A stretch of 64,000 nt of DNA from Fimbriimonadia bacterium (GTDB taxonomy: Bacteria > Armatimonadota > Fimbriimonadia > Fimbriimonadales > GBS-DC): assembly GCA_026129765.1 (NCBI GenBank), contig JAHCHP010000006.1, positions 94,644-158,643 of the forward strand, written 5' to 3'. The position numbers were made by a program, and so were the translations under genes. Below the pieces are notes generated by a model. It saw nothing but the letters and a program-made list of their open reading frames with translations, searched no databases and was not told the DNA's origin. Shown in pieces: positions 16,538-25,771 of this stretch; the first letter of the stretch is position 1, and each line of letters opens with the position of its first letter.

Positions 16538-17533
16538 ATGGGATTCAAAGTAGCGATAGTGGGCGCGACCGGCGCAGTCGGACAGGAGTTGTTGCGAACG
16601 CTGGAAAGACGCTCGTTTCCGGTTTCAGAGTTGCGATTATTGGCGTCGGAGCGTTCTGCAGGAAAGACGATGGCTTTTCAAGGTTTCGACTTAACCGTCG
16701 AACCGCTCCGGGAGGATGCTTTTCAGGGATGTGAGGTTGCCTTCTTCTCGGCGGGAGCCAGCCGCAGCCGGGAGTTCGCGCCGCCTGCGGTGACGGCGGG
16801 CGCGCTGGTCATCGATAACTCATCAGCGTTCCGCATGGACCCCTCCGTGCCTCTGGTGATCCCTGAGATCAATATCGACCATGCGCGCGAACACCGAGGC
16901 ATTATTGCCAATCCGAACTGTTCCGCGATTATTTTGTTGATGGCGGTCGCGCCCTTGATGCGCTTGGCGAGTATCGAGCGCATTGTGGTCTCAACCTACC
17001 AGGCAGCCAGCGGGGCAGGCGCGCAAGCCATACAGGAGTTGTTGGATCAAACCAGAGATTATATCGAGGGAAAACCGGTGGTTCCCAAAATCCTACCGCA
17101 TCCTTACGCCTTCAATCTCTTTTCCCACAACACCCCGATCAATGAATATGGCTACAACGAAGAAGAATGGAAAGTGATTCAAGAATCGCGTAAAATTTTG
17201 AACTTACCCGATTTGCGATTGGGCGTTACCTGCGCGCGCGTGCCGGTACTGCGGGCGCACAGCGAGAGCATCACGGTGGAGTTCGACCACCGTCCCTCCT
17301 TGGATATGATCTACGGAGCCTATGAGCGGTTTCCCGGCGTGCGGGTGGTAGACGATAGGGCGAATAATTACTTCCCCATGCCTCTGGACGCGAGCGGTCA
17401 AGACGAGGTTCTGGTGGGGCGGATTCGCGAAGATGTTTCTCACCCGCAGGCAGTCAGCCTCTTCGCGGCGGGCGACCAACTGCTGAAGGGCGCAGCGCTC
17501 AACGCGGTTCAGATTGCAGAATCCTTGCTGTGA
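16538..17533 (+). CDS. asd: Aspartate-semialdehyde dehydrogenase
   Basis: A 331-residue NADPH-dependent enzyme making aspartate semialdehyde for lysine, threonine, methionine and diaminopimelate synthesis. The N-terminal Rossmann motif GATGAVGQELL (residues 8-18), the active-site Cys128 in NPNCSAI and the substrate-binding CARVPVLRAHSESITVEF near the C-terminal third are all present. Length is normal. It is transcribed from a leaderless promoter divergent from the paralogue-A gene and converges on upp with a four-base gap, so no terminator fits between them. No other amino-acid genes are adjacent. Confidence 0.96.
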   Translation: MGFKVAIVGATGAVGQELLRTLERRSFPVSELRLLASERSAGKTMAFQGFDLTVEPLREDAFQGCEVAFFSAGASRSREFAPPAVTAGALVIDNSSAFRMDPSVPLVIPEINIDHAREHRGIIANPNCSAIILLMAVAPLMRLASIERIVVSTYQAASGAGAQAIQELLDQTRDYIEGKPVVPKILPHPYAFNLFSHNTPINEYGYNEEEWKVIQESRKILNLPDLRLGVTCARVPVLRAHSESITVEFDHRPSLDMIYGAYERFPGVRVVDDRANNYFPMPLDASGQDEVLVGRIREDVSHPQAVSLFAAGDQLLKGAALNAVQIAESLL

Positions 17534-17537
17534 AATA

Positions 17538-18164
17538 TTAACGCGCGTTTGTGCCGTAAAGGCGGTCGCCGAAATCGCCCAAGCCAGGTAAAATATACTT
17601 CTGCGCGTTTAGCCCGCGGTCTAACGAGGCGGTGTATATCTCCACTTCGGGATAGCGGCTATCCAGTGTTTGAACGCCTTCGGGAGTAGCCACCACGCAA
17701 ATATGCGCCACATCGCGCGCGCCTGCTTCAAACAACACATCCAATGCCTGCGCTGCCGAACCGCCCGTCGCCAACATCGGGTCTAACAACAAGACACGAC
17801 TGTCTTCCAACGGAGGTAATTTCCGATAATAAGCGCGGGCAATCGCGGTTTGTTCATCGCGTTCCAATCCGACATAACCCACTCGGACATCGGGAAACAG
17901 ATCGGTGATTGGCTCCAGCATACCCAAGCCTGCGCGCAAAATAGGAACCGCCACCACCGTTTTGGCGAGCGTGTGACCTTCGGTGGGTTCCAAAGGGGTC
18001 TGAACCGTTCCTGAAACGACCGGAATGCCTCGTGTCGCTTCAATCGCCAACAAAAACGTCAACTGCCGTGTGTAGGCGCGAAAACGCGCTGGTTCCGTCT
18101 GCTCGTCGCGCAGGCGGGTCAGTAAATGTTTCACTAAGGGATGATCCAAAACGATGAGAGCCAT
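17538..18164 (-). CDS. upp: Uracil phosphoribosyltransferase
   Basis: A 208-residue enzyme converting uracil and PRPP to UMP in pyrimidine salvage. Visible: VPILRAGLGM, the PRPP-binding LLDPMLATGGSAAQAL, and the uracil-binding C-terminus YILPGLGDFGDRLYGT. The ATG at 18164 (MALIVLDHPLVKH) matches the family start; a longer frame to 18203 overlaps the upstream zinc-ribbon gene. It is the last gene of a minus-strand run beginning at 22174, five bases after the zinc-ribbon gene. Confidence 0.95.
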   Translation of the reverse strand: MALIVLDHPLVKHLLTRLRDEQTEPARFRAYTRQLTFLLAIEATRGIPVVSGTVQTPLEPTEGHTLAKTVVAVPILRAGLGMLEPITDLFPDVRVGYVGLERDEQTAIARAYYRKLPPLEDSRVLLLDPMLATGGSAAQALDVLFEAGARDVAHICVVATPEGVQTLDSRYPEVEIYTASLDRGLNAQKYILPGLGDFGDRLYGTNAR

Positions 18165-18169
18165 AGTCG

Positions 18170-18373
18170 TTAGTCCATGCTGCAACTCGCCAAATACCCG
18201 CACCGGAAACAGATCAATTTACAAGGCGGCTTGAGCATGGTCAAGTCCCCTCCACAAACGGGACAAATCATATATTCGCTTACCGCGCGCTCAGTAGCCA
18301 CCCGCGGTTCCACGGCGTTGACACCCGGCGCAGAAGATTTATGCTTGTGTTGAGATGGGTTTTGCGTTTGCAT
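18170..18373 (-). CDS. Small zinc-ribbon protein
   Basis: A 67-residue protein with a low-complexity N-terminus and a C-terminal treble CPVCGG ... C ... CFRCGY, two CxxC knuckles typical of a zinc ribbon. No further domain. It sits 18 bases after the 18392-18913 gene and five before upp. It may be a nucleic-acid or protein-binding accessory, but no family name can be given with confidence. Confidence 0.65.
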   Translation of the reverse strand: MQTQNPSQHKHKSSAPGVNAVEPRVATERAVSEYMICPVCGGDLTMLKPPCKLICFRCGYLASCSMD

Positions 18374-18391
18374 CGTTCTAACGATTCTTGT

Positions 18392-18913
18392 TTAAGGGGC
18401 GGTTTCCTGCTGCTGAAAGCTTTGGAAAAAGAGGGAAGCATCCCCGCTTTTCGGCAACGTTCCGGGATGAGGTAATGCCTCTTTGACCCAAAGGGGCGAA
18501 AAAACAGGCGGGTCATAAAGCGGAAGAGGAACGACGGGAGATTCTGTCGCGGCTGCTCTCTTGCAGCCCCACTCTGCCCGCAAGGTCAGATAGCCGTGGG
18601 CAGGCAGATCGTTGATCCGAATTAACAGTTCAAATGCCCACCAGTCGTGGTCGTGCAGAGGGACAGGAGCCGTTTCCAGTATGCGCGGATCAAACACACA
18701 ACACTCCACTGCCCAGCCCTGTTCATCGTAAAGAAAAACCTCTTTGGGGCAGTTTTTTATTCGAAACGGCATACACACAGAAAGACATGCCCAGCCCGAC
18801 ACGCGCCAGTTTTGCGGGTTGTAGATCACCAGCGCGCGATAATCAGAAGACACTCCTTCAAAACGGGTATCTATCGAGTCGATTAACAGCTCAAGCAAGT
18901 TATTCAACCGCAT
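18392..18913 (-). CDS. Hypothetical protein, possible beta-sandwich domain
   Basis: A 173-residue protein without signal peptide. RALVIYNPQNWRVSGW near the N-terminus resembles the VxFNPLSW start of the C-terminal beta-sandwich of GH38 alpha-mannosidase-like enzymes, but no catalytic domain is present and the resemblance is short. The C-terminal 50 residues are Pro-rich and probably disordered. It begins three bases after the stop of the nuclease gene upstream, inside the 22174-17538 operon. Function unknown. Confidence 0.5.
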   Translation of the reverse strand: MRLNNLLELLIDSIDTRFEGVSSDYRALVIYNPQNWRVSGWACLSVCMPFRIKNCPKEVFLYDEQGWAVECCVFDPRILETAPVPLHDHDWWAFELLIRINDLPAHGYLTLRAEWGCKRAAATESPVVPLPLYDPPVFSPLWVKEALPHPGTLPKSGDASLFFQSFQQQETAP

Positions 18914-18916
18914 CTC

Positions 18917-19684
18917 TCAGTTTTCATCAAATTCGGCATTGCGCTGGCAGAGTTTCAAAAAGTCACAATCGTCACAAGCATAAATACGGCGGGGCAGATA
19001 TGTTTCTAAATCGCGGTCCAACATCTCCTCGCCCAGCAGGCGCGTCTGCGCTTCAAATTCGTTTAACTCGGCTTCGGGCAGTATCACACGCGCCTGCTCA
19101 CCAGATCGCAGGGCAATGATCGATGCCAATAAAGGCTTCTCTGGAAAGTGCGCCCGCGCCAGTAGTAGGTAACAGCGCATAGCAAAATCTTCATACACCT
19201 GCTCTTCGGTAACAGTCGATCTGCCGCTTTTGTAATCGACCACCTCAATCGAACCGTCCGCATGCTCGTCAATCCGATCAATGCGCCCCAACAGCACAAA
19301 TCGCCCCATGTCGTAACGCAGCATTTTTTCTGTGTATAAGATTTTAGGGGGAACCTCTACTTGTATTTGCTGCTCAAAATAGGCATGCAACAGTTCTTTG
19401 CCCAATGTTTTGTGGGTTTCTGCTTGCTCTTTGGTCTCAAATCCTGCTTCGCTCCAACGCTCCTCCAGCTTTGCGATAAGGGTTTCTTGTTGTACCTGTT
19501 CCACCCCGCCCGCTTCATGGAAATCTTGCAAAACCCGGTGCAGCGTCGCGCCAAAGGTCAGTTCTTTGCGCGCGCGCAGGTAGTACTTTCCCAGTGGATT
19601 GAGGTAAGTCCAGTAATACTTCACTGGACAAGTCAGGTACATGATCATTTTTGTGGGGCTAAGGGTGGGTTTACGCTGGCTCAT
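18917..19684 (-). CDS. PD-(D/E)XK nuclease, RecB/AddB/Cas4-like
   Basis: A 255-residue stand-alone nuclease domain. Seen: the N-terminal SPTKMIMYLTCPVKYYW with its Cys, LLGRIDRIDEH and VVDYKSGR (the D...D-x-K catalytic strands), the QVYEDFAMRCYLLLA helix with the Gln/Tyr motif, and three C-terminal cysteines CDDCDFLKLC that with the N-terminal Cys can form a 4Fe-4S cluster as in AddB and Cas4. No cas gene is nearby, so a repair role is more likely. The ATG at 19684 overlaps the GAF gene's 3' end by 14 bases. Confidence 0.8.
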   Translation of the reverse strand: MSQRKPTLSPTKMIMYLTCPVKYYWTYLNPLGKYYLRARKELTFGATLHRVLQDFHEAGGVEQVQQETLIAKLEERWSEAGFETKEQAETHKTLGKELLHAYFEQQIQVEVPPKILYTEKMLRYDMGRFVLLGRIDRIDEHADGSIEVVDYKSGRSTVTEEQVYEDFAMRCYLLLARAHFPEKPLLASIIALRSGEQARVILPEAELNEFEAQTRLLGEEMLDRDLETYLPRRIYACDDCDFLKLCQRNAEFDEN

Positions 19685-21128
19685 AAAGCCCTCGTTCGCG
19701 TGAAAGGCTGAGCGCGCCGGTGTTGCCAATCGTGAAGAGGAGTTCGATTTCCGACAGTGTGAAGAGGCGCGGCTCATGGCTCAAAGCGATTAAAACCCCC
19801 AAGGCGCGGTCTCCCACCTGCAACGGGACCGCCAGCGCCGATTGAAAACCGCCGGGAATCGGCTGCAGTTGATTTTGCGCATGAGAGGGGAGGTCTGCCG
19901 CTGCGATGGGCGCATTGAAGGCATAAGCCCAACCCGGCAGGCTGTGGCGAAGGATCGGTTCATATTCGTTGAGGTCTGGGTGGAAGGGCTGCGCATGGGC
20001 AGCGCGCAAATGATCCTCTTCGGGCAGGTAAATCGCCACATGGTCACAAGGAATCAGGCGCCGGGCAGCGCGAGCGATGTAAGAGAGTATCTCAGGTTCG
20101 TTTTGAGCTGCGCCCAACTGCTGCGACAGTTCGAACAGCGCCGTGGCATTGCGGGCGCGCCGGGCGATCTGTTCATAAAGCAAAGCATGGGAGAGCGCCA
20201 AGCCGATTTGGGAAGCAATGGCGGTCAAGATTCGTTCGTCCCGCTCCGAATAGGCATCCGATTTGGGCGATCCCACAATGAGCAGTCCCAATGTTTTATC
20301 GGCTCGTCTCAGGGGCGCAACCAATAGGGAATGAAGGGTCTCATCGGCGGCTTGGGGAAAAACCGTGTTCCATTCTGATGCATCGATTCGCGCGGCGCCA
20401 TTTTCCCAAGGCAACGGGTACTGCTCCACATTCAGCTCGGCGGGTGGCGTATCCAGCCCGTAATGCTGTGCGCAGAAAAGTCGGGAACGCTCTTCGTTGA
20501 ACAGCCAGATCGCGCCCGCAAACGCCTCGACTTCGCGCAGCAGGGTAATCGCGTTTCGGATGACCGCTTGCAGGCTCAACTCGTTGCCGATGTGCTGGGG
20601 CATGGTTTCCAAACGCTGGCGTTCCAGGTCATTTTGCTTCGCGCGATGCTGCAATTCGCGAATATGCAACAGCCAAGGTAGGTATTCGGCATAAGCGCGC
20701 AGGCGGATCAGGGTTTTGGGGTCAAATGGTGCGTCCTCTTTGTGGTTCACCAGCGCCAACGCCGCGCCTTTCAATCCGGGCAGCGGAATCGCCAACGCCG
20801 AACGCAATCCCGCCATGCCCTTGCGTACTCCAAAATAGTTATCTTCGTTTTGTGAGGCATCGTAATAGGACCAGTCTTTATGATGGAGCAGCGTCTCTTC
20901 CAGCATGATCTCTTCCACTCGCAGCCTCAAACCCATCAGATCGTCTGCGCCTCGACCCGCCACCACCGCAAAATCAACATAACGACCGCTGGGGTCTGGC
21001 AGCAACAGCAACGCGGTTTGCGCGCGCGATTTGCGCCTTGCAGTGTTGACCAGTTCCTGCATTAACACCAGCGCGTCATTGCCTTCACGCAATCGCTCCA
21101 ACCACTGCTGCCACTCGCTTATTCGCAT
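19671..21128 (-). CDS. Protein with three GAF domains
   Basis: A 485-residue soluble protein made of three successive GAF-like domains (about residues 20-150, 185-325 and 340-480) joined by helices near 155-180. Repeated features are ALLLLPDPSGR / AIWLFNEERSRL / HVAIYLPEEDHL strands and the closing FQSALAVPLQVGDRALGVLI motif. There is no kinase, cyclase or DNA-binding domain, so it could be a stand-alone sensor acting on a partner. GGAGGTG lies six bases before the ATG. It is second in the operon starting at 22174. Confidence 0.75.
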   Translation of the reverse strand: MRISEWQQWLERLREGNDALVLMQELVNTARRKSRAQTALLLLPDPSGRYVDFAVVAGRGADDLMGLRLRVEEIMLEETLLHHKDWSYYDASQNEDNYFGVRKGMAGLRSALAIPLPGLKGAALALVNHKEDAPFDPKTLIRLRAYAEYLPWLLHIRELQHRAKQNDLERQRLETMPQHIGNELSLQAVIRNAITLLREVEAFAGAIWLFNEERSRLFCAQHYGLDTPPAELNVEQYPLPWENGAARIDASEWNTVFPQAADETLHSLLVAPLRRADKTLGLLIVGSPKSDAYSERDERILTAIASQIGLALSHALLYEQIARRARNATALFELSQQLGAAQNEPEILSYIARAARRLIPCDHVAIYLPEEDHLRAAHAQPFHPDLNEYEPILRHSLPGWAYAFNAPIAAADLPSHAQNQLQPIPGGFQSALAVPLQVGDRALGVLIALSHEPRLFTLSEIELLFTIGNTGALSLSRERGLYEPA

Positions 21129-21142
21129 ACGACACCTCCGCT

Positions 21143-22174
21143 TTATCCCTCAGAGAAAGCGGCATCAAAGGCGATATTGGAAGGCGCAAAATCCAGCTTT
21201 CGCGTGAAAGCGCAGGCTTCTTTCGCCCCGTGTTCACGGTCCATCCCGCTGTCTTCCCACTCGATGGAAAGCGGACCATGATAGCCGATTTCATTGAGCG
21301 CGCGGATGATTTCTTCGAATTGGATACTGCCTCGTCCGGGGGATCGGAAATCCCAGAATCGACGCGAGTCGCCGAAATTGAGATGCCCTCCGAACACGCC
21401 TGCCTCTTTGAGGGTAGGAGACCACCAGACATCCTTGACATGCATGTGGAATATCCGATCTCGAAACGTTCGGATGAATTGCACATAATCGACGCCTTGG
21501 TAGCCCAAATGGCTGGGGTCGTAGTTGAAACCGAATCGCCGGTGTCCGCCGACTGCCTCTATCGCACGCGCTGCAGAAGCGATATCGAACGCGATTTCGG
21601 TGGGGTGCACTTCCAAGGCAAAGTCGACATTTTGGCGGTCGAACTCGTCCAAAATCGGCAGCCAGCGCTTGGCAAAATCTTGGTACCCTTGATCGATCCA
21701 TCCGGTCGGGACAGGCGGGAAAGAGTAGAGATAATACCAGATACTGCTGCCGGTGAAGCCGTTCACCACAACGCGCCCCGGTTTCAAGCCGCTGGGAGCG
21801 GCATCGAACAGCTTTCGGGCGGCGCGGGCAGTATTTTTCATCTCTTCCGCCGCGCGCTGTCGGACGCCTTCGGGACTGCCATCGCCCCAAACATGCGGCG
21901 GCAAAATCGCCTGATGTCGTTCATCGATTTGATCGCAAACCGCTTGCCCTATTAGGTGATTGCTGATCGCGAAACATCGCAAACCGTGACGGCTTAATAT
22001 CTCCCATCGCGATGCGCAGTATCCCTCTTCATTCAGCGCGCGCTGCACATCGAAATGATCGCCCCAGCAGGCGAGTTCGATACCGTCATAACCAAATTCC
22101 TTTGCTTTTTGAGCCATGACCTCCAGGCTCAAATCTGCCCATTGTCCTGTGAAAAGCGTTACAGGCCTTGCCAC
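21143..22174 (-). CDS. Sugar phosphate isomerase/epimerase family protein
   Basis: A 343-residue TIM-barrel protein of the xylose isomerase-like/AP-endonuclease 2 superfamily. It starts [21 protein letters not shown] and carries the metal-binding strand motifs [31 protein letters not shown] and [12 protein letters not shown]. The start codon is GTG at 22174 with GAGGAGG about nine bases upstream. It opens the minus-strand operon ending with upp. Related proteins act in inositol or sugar-acid catabolism; the substrate here is unknown. Confidence 0.85.
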   Translation of the reverse strand: MARPVTLFTGQWADLSLEVMAQKAKEFGYDGIELACWGDHFDVQRALNEEGYCASRWEILSRHGLRCFAISNHLIGQAVCDQIDERHQAILPPHVWGDGSPEGVRQRAAEEMKNTARAARKLFDAAPSGLKPGRVVVNGFTGSSIWYYLYSFPPVPTGWIDQGYQDFAKRWLPILDEFDRQNVDFALEVHPTEIAFDIASAARAIEAVGGHRRFGFNYDPSHLGYQGVDYVQFIRTFRDRIFHMHVKDVWWSPTLKEAGVFGGHLNFGDSRRFWDFRSPGRGSIQFEEIIRALNEIGYHGPLSIEWEDSGMDREHGAKEACAFTRKLDFAPSNIAFDAAFSEG

Positions 22175-22351
22175 GTTATTTGCTCCTCCTCTCGCTTAAG
22201 ATAGGATCTCATTAATCCATACTCTTTTTTCGCGAGAGGAGCGCGTATTCCTGCCGAGTCGCTGATTTCGGTTGCGCCATTCAGAGAAAAGCGATTGATT
22301 TGTCCTTAGGCTGAAAGGAACTTCCGAAGGCAGGGCGAATCTCTTTGATTT

Positions 22352-23395
22352 ATGCATTTACAAGTGGAAACTTTTACAGTGAAGAAGCGGTTTCCTTTGA
22401 CGATTAGCCGGGGAACGACCGCAGAAACGACGAATGTATGGGTTCGGGTGGAGCAGGAGGGCATCGAGGGCTGGGGGGAGGCATCGCCGTTTGGCATTGG
22501 CGACCATCGTCAAACCACCGAAGCTATCGCGCAGTCAGCGCAGCAGGCGGCGGCTTTGTTGGAGCCATTTCATCCGCTGGAGCGGCAGTCTATCGAATCT
22601 GCCTTAATTGAGGCGGGGATTTTGTCCGCCGCGCGCACTGCCATTGAATGCGCCTTGTATGATTGGATGGGCAAACGAGCCGGGCTGCCTGTCTGGAAAC
22701 TTCTGGGTCTAAACCGAGCGCGCATTGTGCCGACCTCGGTTACCGTCGGAATCAACCCGCCTGAAGTCGCTCGAGAAAGAACGCGCGACTGGCTGAATCT
22801 AACCCAGGCAAAATCGCTCAAAATCAAGTTGGGCAACCTTGCAGGGATTGAAGCCGACCAAGCCATGATTCAAGCCATTCGCGAAGAAGCGCCTGCCGAG
22901 GTGGTGCTTCGTGTGGATGCAAATGGGGGATGGAGTTTGGACGATGCTCTCCTCATGTGTGAGTGGCTTCAAAAGTTAGGCGTGGAATATGTGGAACAGC
23001 CGCTTGCACGGGGACAAGAAGAACACCTGCCTATCCTTTACAAGGCATCTCCCTTACCGATTTTTGTGGATGAGAGCTGCTTTGACAGCCAGGATGTGCT
23101 GAGGCTATCGGACCGTGTTCATGGCATCAATATCAAGCTCATGAAGTGCGGGGGCTTGACCGAGGCGATTCGGATGGTGATGCTGGCGCGCTCTCTGGGG
23201 CTGCAAGTGATGTACGGCTGCTATTCCGACAGCGTGTTAGCCATCTCTGCCGCCGCGCAAATTGCGCCCTTAGCCGACCATTTAGACTTAGACAGCCATT
23301 TGAACCTGCTGAATGACCCATTTGTGGGCGCGGAATTGATAGAAGGGCGTTTGCTGCCCAAGGACGAACCGGGTTTGGGAGTGAAGAAACGATGA
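22352..23395 (+). CDS. Enolase-superfamily dipeptide epimerase (L-Ala-D/L-Glu epimerase-like)
   Basis: A 347-residue enzyme of the muconate-lactonising subgroup. The acid/base Lys pair appears as LKIKLG and NIKLMKCGG, with metal ligands in LRVDANGGW, YVEQPL and FVDESC. This set is typical of Ala-Glu epimerases used in murein peptide recycling, although specificity cannot be read from sequence. Its stop overlaps the ATG of a BASS transporter (ATGA, 23392-23395), implying that the transporter handles a related substrate. No Shine-Dalgarno is evident before the start at 22352. The 177 bases upstream hold the divergent promoters. Confidence 0.87.
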   Translation: MHLQVETFTVKKRFPLTISRGTTAETTNVWVRVEQEGIEGWGEASPFGIGDHRQTTEAIAQSAQQAAALLEPFHPLERQSIESALIEAGILSAARTAIECALYDWMGKRAGLPVWKLLGLNRARIVPTSVTVGINPPEVARERTRDWLNLTQAKSLKIKLGNLAGIEADQAMIQAIREEAPAEVVLRVDANGGWSLDDALLMCEWLQKLGVEYVEQPLARGQEEHLPILYKASPLPIFVDESCFDSQDVLRLSDRVHGINIKLMKCGGLTEAIRMVMLARSLGLQVMYGCYSDSVLAISAAAQIAPLADHLDLDSHLNLLNDPFVGAELIEGRLLPKDEPGLGVKKR

Positions 23396-24273
23396 ACGTT
23401 TTTACCAATGTTGTCTTACCAATCGCGTTAGCGGTGATCATGCTGGGGATGGGCATGTCGCTGCGTTTGAATGATTTCACGCGTATACTTCTTTATCCGA
23501 TCCCCACCATTATTGGATTGATCTGCCAACTCATATTACTGCCGGTGACCGCGTTTTTGCTAATATTCCAAACCGGCATCGACCCTACGCTCAAGGTTGG
23601 GGTCATGATTTTGGCGTTCTGTCCGGGTGGCGCAAGCTCAAACTTAATCACTTATTTGGCGCGGGGAGATGCCGCTCTTTCAATCACCTTAACGGCTTTT
23701 AGCAGCCTGATCACTGTTTTTAGCGCGCCCATCCTGATCAATTTATCGCTCCAGCACTTCATGAGTGAAACCCAGGCGATTCAACTCCCCTTGATCCAGA
23801 CGATAACGCGGATCGCGTTGATGACGGTGCTGCCTGTCTCTATTGGCATGTTCTTGTTCGCCAAATTTCCCCATTGGACTCAGAAAGTGGAAGGTCCGGT
23901 CAAGATTCTATCGGGAATCTTTCTAATCATTGCGGTTTTAGGCGCGCTGGCTCCAGAACGCGAAAACCTATCCGGCTATTTCCAGCAAGTGGGGCTTTTG
24001 ATGTTGCTGCTGAACCTGCTCACGCTCGGTATCGGCTATGGTATCTCACGTTTGGCGCGTTTGAACACTCACCAAGCCACTACCATTGCGATTGAGGGCG
24101 GTATTCAGAATGGCACGATGGCCATCTTGATTGCAGGCACGATCTTAAAGCAGCAGCCGATGACCATTCCCGCTGCGGTTTACAGCCTGATTATGTTCGC
24201 GACATGCGCTGTGATTATCTATGTTGCTTCCAAGAAACTGCCTCCCAAGCAGGCTTATTCCGCCTCCGAGTGA
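23392..24273 (+). CDS. Bile acid:sodium symporter family (BASS) transporter
   Basis: A 293-residue membrane protein with about nine to ten helices. LPIALAVIMLGMGMSLRLNDF at the N-terminus, ILAFCPGGASSNLITYLARGD and ALAVTLT-like ALSITLTAFSSLI, and the late GIQNGTMAILIA motif are hallmarks of BASS transporters, which import organic anions (bile acids, pantoate, keto acids) with sodium. It overlaps the epimerase by four bases, so the two are translationally coupled. The real substrate is unknown. Confidence 0.88.
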   Translation: MNVFTNVVLPIALAVIMLGMGMSLRLNDFTRILLYPIPTIIGLICQLILLPVTAFLLIFQTGIDPTLKVGVMILAFCPGGASSNLITYLARGDAALSITLTAFSSLITVFSAPILINLSLQHFMSETQAIQLPLIQTITRIALMTVLPVSIGMFLFAKFPHWTQKVEGPVKILSGIFLIIAVLGALAPERENLSGYFQQVGLLMLLLNLLTLGIGYGISRLARLNTHQATTIAIEGGIQNGTMAILIAGTILKQQPMTIPAAVYSLIMFATCAVIIYVASKKLPPKQAYSASE

Positions 24274-24322
24274 GAATGGGCTATAATATATAAGCAGCGA
24301 AGAGGATAGGAGGCAGTTCAGA

Positions 24323-24901
24323 GTGATGTACCGTTTACGGATACTGATTGCGGATGACGAGCCGATCATACGATTGGATTTGCGTCAGATGTTGGAAGAA
24401 TTAGGCTATGACGTTGTGGCGGAAGCGGGCGACGGCGCGCAAGCCGTTGAGTTAGCGCGTCAAGTCAAGCCGGATGTTGCTATATTGGATGTAAAGATGC
24501 CCGAAATGGATGGTATCGAAGCCGCACGGGTCTTGGACGAAGAACATCTCGCACCTGCCGTGCTGCTTACCGCCTATAGCGATCCCGGCTTAATATCGCG
24601 CGCCAAAGATTCAGGCGTCTATGGCTACCTTGTCAAGCCGTTCAAACAAGCCGATTTATCGCCCGCGATTGAAATCGCATTATCGCGTTATCGCGAAGCG
24701 CTGGAACTGGATCGGGAAGTGATTGATCTAAAAGAGACCTTGGAGACCCGAAAACTGATCGAGCGGGCGAAGGGAGTCTTGATGGACGCCTATAGCCTGA
24801 AAGAGCAAGAAGCCTATCGCCGGATTCAAGTGCAGAGCATGAATACCCGGAAAACCATGCGCGAAATCGCAGAGGCGATTATCATCGCTCACAGTCTTTA
24901 A
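24323..24901 (+). CDS. ANTAR-domain response regulator (AmiR/NasT type)
   Basis: A 192-residue regulator. The receiver domain (residues 5-120) has the acidic pocket ADDEP, the phospho-acceptor in AILDVKMPEMDG and the conserved Lys in GYLVKPFKQ. After a linker helix the C-terminus LETRKLIERAKGVLMDAYSLKEQEAYRRIQ is an ANTAR RNA-binding domain, which acts by antitermination at twin hairpins. AGGAGG lies nine bases before a GTG at 24323 and twelve before the ATG at 24326; either may be used. TATAAT at about 24282 probably provides the promoter. No histidine kinase or ANTAR target hairpins were seen nearby. Confidence 0.92.
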   Translation: MMYRLRILIADDEPIIRLDLRQMLEELGYDVVAEAGDGAQAVELARQVKPDVAILDVKMPEMDGIEAARVLDEEHLAPAVLLTAYSDPGLISRAKDSGVYGYLVKPFKQADLSPAIEIALSRYREALELDREVIDLKETLETRKLIERAKGVLMDAYSLKEQEAYRRIQVQSMNTRKTMREIAEAIIIAHSL

Positions 24902-24916
24902 GGAAAAGGTACTTGC

Positions 24917-25759
24917 ATGCGATTAGCGGTTATCACGGATGAAATTTCGGAAGACTTAGGCGAAGCCTTAGAGGTGATGCAGGCGCATGAGGTGAAAGGC
25001 GCGGAACTGAGAGGGCTATGGGGACAAAACATCGCGAATATTGATCAGGGCACATGCCAGCGCGCGGCTCAATTGCTGAAAGCGTATGGCGCATCGGTCT
25101 GTTCTATCGCGTCGCCTGTCTATAAAACCCACCTCTATGCCGATGCGGATAATGAGGCGATGGGCAATATGCATCTCGCTGCGACCGTTCCTTTAGAAGG
25201 TCAAATCGTGCTGCTAAAAAGCTGTTTAGAAAAAGCAAACTATTTTGAATGTCCCTTATTAAGAATATTCGCTTTCTGGCGGCAGGTGGCTTGGAGCCAG
25301 ACCGTAGAAGAGCAGATTATCGACGCGCTGGAGCGGTTGCTGCCCTACGCGGAGCGGGCAGGCGTTGTGTTGGGGCTGGAAAATGAACATGCGTGCCTGT
25401 GTGGAACTGCGGAAGAGACAAAGCGAGTAACGGACAGGCTTTCTTCTCCGTACTTAAAAGTGATATGGGACCCGGGCAATGCGTTTGTCTTAGGCGAGGA
25501 TGCATTAACAGGCTACGCGCTGATTCGCGACCGCATGGCGCATCTGCATATCAAGGACGGCAAGCGCGTGAATAACGATGTCCAATGGGTGATTGTTGGA
25601 CAAGGCGATATCGATTATGCAGGACAATTTGCCGCGTTGAAACACGACGGCTATCCAGGCTATATCTCGCTGGAGACACACGCAAAAGTGGAGGGACTCT
25701 CTCAAGCGGAGGTCTCTGCGCGCTGTCTGCAGGCAATGAGACAATTAATGCAAAACTGA
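24917..25759 (+). CDS. Sugar phosphate isomerase/epimerase (xylose isomerase-like TIM barrel)
   Basis: A 280-residue barrel with metal-binding motifs LGLENEHACLCGT, IWDPGNAFVLG, AHLHIKDGKR and GYISLETHAK. These are shared with inosose dehydratase and hydroxypyruvate isomerase-type enzymes. It follows the ANTAR regulator by 15 bases and precedes the parvulin gene by 12, so all three may be one transcript. It is only distantly related to the other barrel protein at 21143-22174. Substrate unknown. Confidence 0.85.
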   Translation: MRLAVITDEISEDLGEALEVMQAHEVKGAELRGLWGQNIANIDQGTCQRAAQLLKAYGASVCSIASPVYKTHLYADADNEAMGNMHLAATVPLEGQIVLLKSCLEKANYFECPLLRIFAFWRQVAWSQTVEEQIIDALERLLPYAERAGVVLGLENEHACLCGTAEETKRVTDRLSSPYLKVIWDPGNAFVLGEDALTGYALIRDRMAHLHIKDGKRVNNDVQWVIVGQGDIDYAGQFAALKHDGYPGYISLETHAKVEGLSQAEVSARCLQAMRQLMQN

Positions 25760-25771
25760 GGACTGAAAACA

